Below, one piece after another: positions 56,800-64,000 of a DNA stretch of 64,000 nucleotides. Source of the stretch: Sarcophilus harrisii. Its lineage: Eukaryota > Chordata > Mammalia > Dasyuromorphia > Dasyuridae. Positions within the stretch are counted from its first letter, which is position 1; the number at the start of each line of letters is the position of its first letter. The notes beneath the pieces are model-generated. The model was not told the DNA's origin and ran no database searches. It saw only the letters and a list, made by a program, of their open reading frames with translations. A program made the translations under genes and the position numbers. Location of the stretch: positions 155,746,641-155,810,640 of the forward strand of contig NC_045428.1 in assembly GCF_902635505.1 (NCBI RefSeq), given 5' to 3'.

Positions 56800-57285
56800 A
56801 GCAATGAATTAGAAAATGGATACCCATCAACTGGGGAATGGCAGAATTAGTTGTACTATATAAAGGTAATAGAATATTATTGCTCTATTAAAAAATGATG
56901 AACAAGCTGATTTTAAAAAGGCCTGGAAAGATTTACATGAATTGATGTTGAGAGAAATAAACAGAACCAGGAATACATTGTATACAAAAGCAACAAGAAT
57001 ATGAGATGGTCAACTATGAAAGACTTGGTTCTTTTCAGTGGTTCAGTTATCCAAGACAATCTCAATGGACTTTGGATAGAAAATGCCATTTGTATCCAAA
57101 AAAAGAACCATGGAGATTGAATGTAAATCAATACATTTTGTTCACTTCTTTTTTTCTGTTTGTTTTTCTTTAATCTCTCCCATGGTTTTCCTTTTTTTCT
57201 AATGTTTTTCTCCCAACATTATATGTAAAACAATATGTACTAAAACTAATTAATTAAAAAAAAAAAAGAAAAAGAAAAACAGGCA
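56800..57285 (+). mobile_element. 5'-truncated L1 3' end
   Basis: 'acccatcaactggggaatgg', 'gcctggaaagatttacatga', 'gaaaatgccatttgtatcca' and 'ctttaatctctcccatggtt', ending in an A/G-rich tail. Same subfamily in opposite orientation as 42940-43405. Confidence 0.88.
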
Positions 57286-57299
57286 CATTTAAAAAAATA

Positions 57300-58915
57300 A
57301 GAATAAATTGGGGAGGGGAAATAGAGTTAGCAATAGTAATTGTGAAAAGAATTTTGAAGTAAGTTTCTCTGATAAGGCCTCATTTTTCAAACATAGAGGG
57401 AACTGAGTCAAATTTATATATAAAAAAAAATAAGAGCCATACCCAATTGATAAATGATCAAAAGATAGAATCTGTGCCCAAAGGGTAATAAATTCATGTA
57501 TATCCTTTGACATAACAACACCACTACTTGACATGAATAGCAAAATAGATTTGAAAAAAAAAAAGAAAATTACTTTATGTAGAAAAACATATTCATAGCA
57601 TATTCTCTCTTCTCAGTGCAAAAAAATAAAAAAAAATGATAATTGAAAAGATGGCCATCAATTAGGGAATGGCTCAATAAACTTTGGTGTGTGTTTATGA
57701 TGGAATAATAATGTTCTTTGGGAAATGATGAGCAGGGTACTCTTAGCAAAAAATAAAATAAAATAACAACATGGAAAATCGTCCACAAACTCAAGCAAAG
57801 TGAAATGTACTGTATATAAAGTAATAACAATGTTCTGGGATGACCAGCTGTGAATAACTTTGCTATTCTCAGTAGTACAATCACTCACAATTGCTCTTTA
57901 GGATTTGTGATGAAAAATTCTATCCATACCCAGAGAAGGAACTGATGGTGTCTGAATACAAATTGAAACATTTTTTCTCTCTCTTTCTCTCTATCTTTTT
58001 TAACTTAATTTGTTTTTCTTTTTTCACATAAATGTTCTTTGGATAATTTTTCAACACTGATACTTGTAAAACCTTGTATTCCAAATTCCTCCCTTTTCCC
58101 CCATCCCATCCCCAATATATGTTAAACATGTTAAAATATATGTTAAATACAATATATGCATACATATTTATACAATTATCTTGTTGCACAAGAAAAATCA
58201 GATCAAAAAGAAAAAAAATGAGAAAGAAAATAAAATGCAAACAAACAATAACAAAAAGAGTGAAAATGCTATATTGTGATCCACACTCAGATCCCATAGT
58301 CCTTTCTCTGGGTCCTGATGGCTCTCTTCATCACAAGATCATTGGAATTGGCCTCAATCATCTCACTGTTGAATTGTTGCTGTGCACAATGATCTCTTGG
58401 TTATGCTTATTTCACTTAGCATCAGTTCATGTAAGTCTTTCCAGGCCTCTCTGAAATCATGCTGCTGACTGTTTCTTATAGAACAATAATATTCCATAAT
58501 ATTTGTGTACTTTTCAATCCTTTTCCAACTGATGGGCATCCACTCAGTTTCCAGTTTCTTGCCACTACAAAAAAGGCTGCCACAAACATTTTTAATACAT
58601 GTGGGTCCCTTTCCCTCCTTTATGATCTCTTTGGGTTATAAGCCGAGTAGAAACACTGCCGGATCAAAGGGTATGCACATTTTGCTTAGCCTTTTGAGCA
58701 TAGAAACTTAATTTTTCTTGAAGGTTTTTGTTTGCATTAGGGTGGGAGATCTATTTTTTTCTTTCTTTCACAATCTGATTTTATCATGATATTTTGCATA
58801 ACTTCCTATGCCATTTCTTAATCGTGGGTTGGAATAAAAGGAAGAGAACCTAGAACTTACATTTTAAAAATGTAAAAAAACTGGGGGGAAATGTTAAATA
58901 AAATAAAATAAAAAC
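57300..58915 (+). mobile_element. L1 3' region interrupted by an opposite-strand L1
   Basis: 57325-58011 holds ORF2 end and 3' UTR ('ctctgataaggcctcatttt', 'atggccatcaattagggaat', 'acccagagaaggaactgatg'); 58715-58915 is the rest ('cttgaaggtttttgtttgca', 'ttctttcacaatctgatttt', 'aaatgttaaataaaataaa'). Minus-strand frames of 84-125 codons here are antisense. Confidence 0.78.
58012..58704 (-). mobile_element. 5'-truncated L1 nested in the plus-strand L1
   Basis: Duplications aacttaattt at 58002-58011 and 58705-58714. The insert reads in reverse from a T-rich tail through 'cccttttcccccatcccatc', 'ttagcatcagttcatgtaag' and 'ggatcaaagggtatgcacat'. The plus-strand 126- and 68-codon frames are antisense. 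Confidence 0.88.
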
Positions 58916-59024
58916 AAGAAAATATAAGTCATGTAAAACCTATTTCTCATATTAACTATGAAGGAGAGGAAGCAAAAAAAAAAATGAAGCTTTTTTTTAA
59001 AACTCATTTTAAAATGTACACTTA

Positions 59025-59150
59025 GAGTTTATCAGTTTTCTCTGTGGAGGTGAAAAACATTTGATTCATGAGTCCTTCCAAATTATCTTAGATCACTGTA
59101 TTAATCAGGATGACTAAAAGTTCTTAACATGATTCAAGTTAATCATAAAG
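59025..59150 (-). mobile_element. L1 3' fragment
   Basis: 'ttatcagttttctctgtgga', 'ttcatgagtccttccaaatt' and 'atcttagatcactgtattaa' match the reversed 3' UTR of an L1 subfamily. Confidence 0.6.
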
Positions 59151-59884
59151 GATTTCTATTTGAAAACACATAATTTCCAAATTAACTTAAGTTGCTATAT
59201 TAAAGGCATTTAATAAATATGAATTTATCTATCACCCTAGATTTATTTATCACCCTAGAGATTGAAAGAAGAACATTTCTATATATGCTACATTCTCAAG
59301 GCAAAAAGCTTTCTTAATAGATAAATTTCACAGGTCCATGAACTTGAATGGGGGAAAATGTACATTTATTTCAATAAGAATAAATTTTTTTTACAAGTGT
59401 ACTATTTTATTTAATTCATTTAAAGTGCTATTCTGAGGAATTTATAAGCCAAAGGAGCTCATAACCAAAAAACTTCTTTGGAATAATAGAGACACAATTG
59501 AATGAAGCAGAAAAAGTACAACTAGCAGAAGTGAGCAAATATTATCACCAAAGTGATAAATACTCTCCCCCATCTTTTTTAACATGCAAAGCACAGGTGA
59601 CAATATTGTAACTTTCAGATTTGAGTCAGTGCCAATGGGATCCTTCCATCTTCAAGAATCCTCAATTTCTAGTTCTGCCAAATACTCCAAGGCTGTGGAA
59701 GTGAGCAAAGGGCAGAAAACCACAATCTTAACTCTGCTTCTTCTTTCAGGATTGTAGGGAGGGTAGGCCACAGATGACAAAGGAATTGTAAGTATTTTTT
59801 TAGATGAAGGAACTATTAATATAAACATGAATACATGATATAAGCAGGGAAACTAAACTATGCTTAGAGAAATCATAGATAGTT
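59151..59884. other. Unique-looking DNA
   Basis: No repeat recognised. 59560-59790 is less AT-rich and free of simple repeats, but shows no open frame of note. Confidence 0.4.
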
Positions 59885-60645
59885 AAAAAAGTACTCTCTA
59901 TGTGTACAAATGCCCTAAAAAGCATGAAATCATAATAATAAATCAAGAATTAATCAAAGTATAGGGAGAAACAAACAGTAGAACAAAAATTCCTGGTGAT
60001 GTCAATGCTCCTCATTCTAACCTAGAAAAGATTTGTTTTTAATTAATAGAGAAAAATTAATAACTGGAATAAAATTTTAGAAAATTTGATATCATAGTCC
60101 TTGATGATTATGAATAAATATCATAATAAATTTAGCTATTTAGCCTTTAGAAGTAGCCTTTAGAAAAAACTGACCATCTGCTAGAGTATAAAAAATTCAT
60201 AAACAAATGGAAAAGAAACATTAAACCCAAACTTATGCATCAACCAAAATCATTGTACATAAGAAAAAATTAAAGAAAGTATAGATATAAATAAAGGCTA
60301 AAGTTGTAATCATAAAGATTAAGTGAGCTGAAAACCAAATCATGAAAGCAATAAATGATTTTTATCAAGGCAAATAATAACATAGAGATAGCAAAGAAAT
60401 AAATTAGATATAAGAAAAGTATTCTTTAAAAATTAACTTCTCTAAACGTTTTCAAGTACAAAAGAGAAAAGAAACATCATCAATGAATTAGATTCAGTCT
60501 AAATAAATAAAAATACAAGAAAAACAATGAAACATTTAAAATGAACACAAAAATAGAAATTCTCAAAATTAAAGAAAATGTGAAAAAACGCAATTGAATT
60601 AAAGAAAAGAAAGTTAAATTCTTTAAGTGGCATAAAGTGGCCAAA
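59885..60645 (+). mobile_element. L1 ORF2 fragment (endonuclease to reverse transcriptase start)
   Basis: 'gtgtacaaatgccctaaaaa', 'aaaactgaccatctgctaga', 'aaatcatgaaagcaataaat' and 'aaattctcaaaattaaagaa' follow the endonuclease end and the region before the reverse transcriptase in plus orientation. No 3' end; the next L1 follows. Confidence 0.65.
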
Positions 60646-61063
60646 AAGAATTGGTTCCAACAATTTTCTAGCCAAAGACAACTTAGAAGATCATCAGGAA
60701 GTTTCTATCACCTGAATGAGAGCGAAGCACAGTCCAGCAGGGGTCATACTAGTAGAGATTGGGCTTTAACAAACAAGGAGCAGGCCTTGGAAGTCCATGA
60801 TAAATCTGCAGTGTAAGCTGTTGCTTCATAAACTCTCATCCCATAGATAATGAAAGGTCAAAGAAATGGTCAGAAGGAAATTAAAGGAGTCTTTTTGCTG
60901 GCTCTGGAGACAGGATTGTTGCTTTGCCCATACTCAGATCTGAGTTGCTATCCTAGATGACAATCCCAAATTGAGAAAGAGCACTAGCACACCAGAACTT
61001 GCATCCAAGCAAAGCCTTCTCACAGCTCCAGGACAGAAAAGAGTGATTGTGAGCACTTACAAT

Positions 61064-61265
61064 CTCTCCTTAGATCATAACACTTTGAGAGAACTGAAAA
61101 CTTTTAAGTACTTATTAGGATCTCTGAAAACAACTGCAGACTATATCACAAGCCAGGAAAATAGTAAAAAAAAAAAAAAAAAAAAAACTCTCCTTAGATC
61201 ATACCACCTAGAGAGAACTGAAAAAATTTAGGTACATATTAGTATCTTTGAAAACAATGGCATGA
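61064..61265 (+). repeat. 124-bp tandem doublet in an L1 5' UTR
   Basis: 'ctctccttagatcataacac' at 61064 and 'ctctccttagatcataccac' at 61188 start two related units, both continuing 'gagagaactgaaaa', 'tattag(g/t)atct' and 'tgaaaacaa'. A run of 22 A (61166-61187) lies between them. Confidence 0.8.
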
Positions 61266-62668
61266 GAAACTAGGCATTGACCCACACTAACACAGTACAC
61301 TAAGATAAGGTCAAAATGGGTTCATGACCTAGGCATAAAGAATGAGATTATAAACAAATTGGAAGAGCATGGGATAGTTTACCTCTCAGACCTGTGGAAG
61401 AGGAAGGAATTTATGACCAAAGAAGAACTAGAGATCATTATTGATTACAAAATAGAAAATTTTGATTATATCAAATTGAAAAGTTTTGGTACAAACAAAA
61501 CTAATGCAGACAAGAGTAGAAGGGAAATATTTAACTAGGAAAACATTTTTTACAGTCAAAGGTTCTGATAAAGGCCTCATTTTCAAAATATATAGAGAAT
61601 TGACTCTAATTTATAAGAAATCAAGCCATTCTCCAATTGATAAATGGTCAAAGGATATGAACAGACAATTCTCAGACAAAGAAATTGAAACTATTTCTAG
61701 CCATATGAAAATATGCTCCAAGTCATTATTAATCAGAGAAATACAAATTAAGACAATTCTGAGATACCACTACATACCTGTTAGATTGGCTAGAATGACA
61801 GGGAAAGATAATGCGTAATGTTGGAGGGGAATGTGGGAAAACAGGGACACTAATACATTGTTGATGGAATTGTGAATACATCCAGCCATTCTGGAGAGCA
61901 ATTTGGAACTATGCTCAAAAAGTTATCAAACTGTGCATACACTTTGATCCAGCAGTGCTACTACTGGGCTTACACCCCAAAGAGATACTAAAGAAGGGAA
62001 AGGGACCTGTATATGCTAAAAATGTTTGTGGCAACCCTGTTTGTAGTGACTAGAAACTGGAAAATGAATGGATGCCCATCAATTGGAGAATGGTTGGGTA
62101 AATTGTGGTATATGAATGTTATGGAATAGTATTGTTCTGTAAGAAATGACCAGCAGGGTGAATACAGAGAAGCTTGGAGAGACTTACATGAATTGATGCT
62201 AAGTTAAATGAGCAGAACCAGGAGATCATTATATACCTCAACAACGATACTGTATGAGGATGTATTCTGATGGAAGTGGCTTTCTTCAACAAAGAGAAGA
62301 TCTAACTCAGTTTCAATTGATCAAGGATGACAGAAGCAGCTACACCCAAAGAAAGAACACTGGGAAATGAATGTAAACTGTTTGCATTTTTGTTTTTTTT
62401 CCCAGGTTATTTTTTACCTTCTGAATCCAATTCTTCCTGTGCAACAAAAGAACTGTTCAGTTCTGCACACATATATTGTATCTAGGATATACGGTGACAT
62501 ATTCAACATGTATAGGACTGCTTGCCATCTGGGGGAGGGGGAAGGGAGCTAGGGAAAAAGTTGGAAAAGAAGTAAGTGCAAGTGATAATCTTGTAAAAAA
62601 ATTATCCAGGCATGGGTTCTGTCAATAAAAAGTTATTAAAGAAAAAAAAAGAAAAAAGAAAAAAAAAA
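61266..62668 (+). mobile_element. 5'-truncated L1 with perfect target duplication
   Basis: Duplications gaaaacaatggcatga at 61250-61265 and 62669-62684 are identical over 16 bp. The 1.4-kb insert runs from within ORF2 ('gggttcatgacctaggcata') through a 110-codon open piece (61486-61818: 'DKGLIFKIYRELTLIYKKSS', 'DKWSKDMNRQFSDKEIE', 'SKSLLIREIQIKTILRYH') to a 3' UTR with 'gcttgccatctgggggaggg' and an A/G tail. The open piece ends at a TAA where the family has 'ECWRG'. One of the youngest L1s here. Confidence 0.95.
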
Positions 62669-62959
62669 GAAAACAATGGCATGAAACTCCTGAATCATTG
62701 CATAGTGTGACTTCTACTTTGGAAGCAGAGAGTCATTTAAACAAAGAGCTAAAAAGTAGAAAACAAAATCAAAGCTCTTATAACCAAAGCTTCCAGGAAA
62801 AGATATGAATTGGTTTCAGGCCATGAAAGAACTTAAAAGGGGCTTTTAAAAGCAATTAAGAGAGACAGAAGCAAAATTGGAAAGCGAAATGAGAGTGATG
62901 CAAGAAAATCACAAAAGAATGACAAGTGAACAGCTTGATAAAGGACCCACAGACACTAC

Positions 62960-63012
62960 AGATATACATAAATATACATACATGCATATGTGTATACATG
63001 TATATATGCATA
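62960..63012. repeat. TA/CA-rich simple repeat
   Basis: ATATACATACATGCATATGTG words inside L1 ORF1. Confidence 0.8.
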
Positions 63013-63714
63013 AAAGAAAATAACACCTTACAAATAGAAGAGACCAGATGGGAAAAGAGGTACAAAAAGTCAATAAGGAGAAGAATTTCTTGATAACAGA
63101 AATTGGCCAAATTTTGGGGGGAAAGGAGGGAACAAATTCATTGGGGGAAAAAATTACTAAAAAGCATAATTGGTCAAATGGGAAAGGAGATATAAAAGCT
63201 TATTGAAGAAAATAATTCCTTAAAATATAGAATCAACGTAATGAAAGCTAATGACTATGAGAAATCAAGAAAGAATCAAAGAAAACCAAAAGAATGAAAA
63301 AAGAGAAGACAACATGAAGTTACAAGCAGTCAGAAGAATTCCAGTATTTTGGAACTACACTCAATATGACACAAAATTTAGCAGCTTCTACAATAAAGGA
63401 TAATGGGACTTGAAATATGATTTTCCAGAGGGCAATGGAGGCAATATTATACTTTACTAGCAAAAGTCAATATAAATACTTCAAAGGGAATGGATATTCA
63501 ATGCAGTAGAGGACTTTTAAGAATTCCTGATGAAAAACCAGAGCTGAATAGAAAATTTGACTTTCAAAAAACAATATTCAAGAGAAGCATAAAAAGATAA
63601 ATCAGAAAAGGAAATCTAAAAGAACCTAATAAGGTTAAATTCTTCATATCCATAAATGGGAGATGATACTTGTAACTCATAAAAACTTTGTCAGTATTTG
63701 ACATGACAACATGA

Positions 63715-64000
63715 AAAATGTTGGGGGGGATATTGGGAAAATGAGATATTAATACATTGTTGGGGAGTTGTGAACCTTTTCAAGCATTTTGGAAAGCAAG
63801 TTGGAACCATGCCCAAAGGGCTATAAAACTGTGCATACTCTTTGACCTAGTAGTGTTCCTACTAGGTCTGTATTGGAAAAAAAAAAAGATTTTAATAAAG
63901 GAAAAAGATCATTATATATAGAAATATTAGTGACCCTTCTTTTCTCATAGCTGGGAGCTGGAAATTGGGAGGATGCCAATAGAATGGTTGAACATTATTA
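63715..64000 (+). mobile_element. L1 ORF2 C-terminal fragment, continues past the window
   Basis: 'aaaatgagatattaatacat', 'tgttggggagttgtgaacct', 'gcccaaagggctataaaact' and 'gtgcatactctttgacctag' are the ORF2 end. It follows ORF1 DNA directly, so either ORF2 is mostly deleted or a separate truncated L1 starts here. Confidence 0.78.

Larger units (their letters stand above)
60690..63710 (+). mobile_element. 5' half of an L1 (5' UTR and ORF1), carrying a nested L1
   Basis: GC-richer 5' UTR (60700-61060), a doublet of about 124 bp (61064-61265), ORF1 coiled-coil DNA after the insertion ('aattaagagagacagaagca', 62858) and the RNA-binding part ('acaaaatttagcagcttcta', 63371; 'agctgaatagaaaatttgac', 63542). 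ORF2 is absent. Interrupted by the L1 at 61266-62668. Confidence 0.75.

Noticed and set aside
57920-58454. Frames of 125 and 126 codons on opposite strands
   Set aside because: Both fall on L1 3' ends and are antisense or UTR-derived.

Overview
The window is AT-rich mammalian nuclear DNA from a marsupial. The diagnostic repeats are a short tRNA-type SINE without a LINE tail (WSINE1-like, 3 copies), the longer Mar1-type CORE-SINE (2 copies), marsupial MIR/MIR3 variants, many L1 copies of the marsupial type, and several solo LTRs. The abundance of WSINE1-like copies and the L1 3' ends point to an Australian marsupial (possibly a dasyurid) rather than an opossum; this is inference from memory of the families. 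No intact host protein-coding gene is present. The window is intergenic DNA or part of a very large intron. Two traces of host genes stand out: a 52-bp ATG-to-splice-donor segment encoding a signal peptide (2223-2274, plus strand), and a processed pseudogene of the small-RNA-binding protein LSM8 (6843-7128, minus strand).

Layout. 1-10600: mostly old single-copy-like DNA with decayed L2, MIR3 and L1 pieces, the candidate signal-peptide exon, the LSM8 retrocopy and a perfect inverted repeat around an (AT) core. 10617-18107: an old near-full-length plus-strand L1 (5'UTR, ORF1, ORF2, 3'UTR) carrying a WSINE1-like SINE and a second, 5'-truncated L1 with a 16-bp target duplication and about 115 bp of extra 3' sequence. 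18400-23725: a Mar1 SINE, an L1 tail, an LTR fragment, an L1/HAL1-like element holding ORF1 only and interrupted by a solo LTR, then another solo LTR. 24100-28800: sparse SINEs, long microsatellites and an almost pure AT island. 28985-36492: a stack of minus-strand L1s into which two solo LTRs, a plus-strand L1 and a WSINE1-like SINE have landed. 36600-53000: mainly old unique DNA with MIR/MIR3, a hAT-like element, a third LTR of the same family as two earlier ones, three L1 3' ends, and L2 and CR1/L3 tails. 53860-64000: L1 fragments in both orientations, including L1 nested in L1 at 58012-58704 and 61266-62668.

Nothing here forms an operon, pathway or working gene set. The L1 ORFs are decayed and none of the elements looks able to move. 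The value of the window lies in its insertion history: clean target duplications give relative ages, one insertion is a candidate 3' transduction, and several structures (the AT-core palindrome, the 63-bp periodicity of an L1 coiled coil, an inverted L1 junction) merit checking. All repeat family names come from recognition of consensus motifs by eye, not from a search; boundaries without a stated target duplication are approximate by about 10-40 bp.
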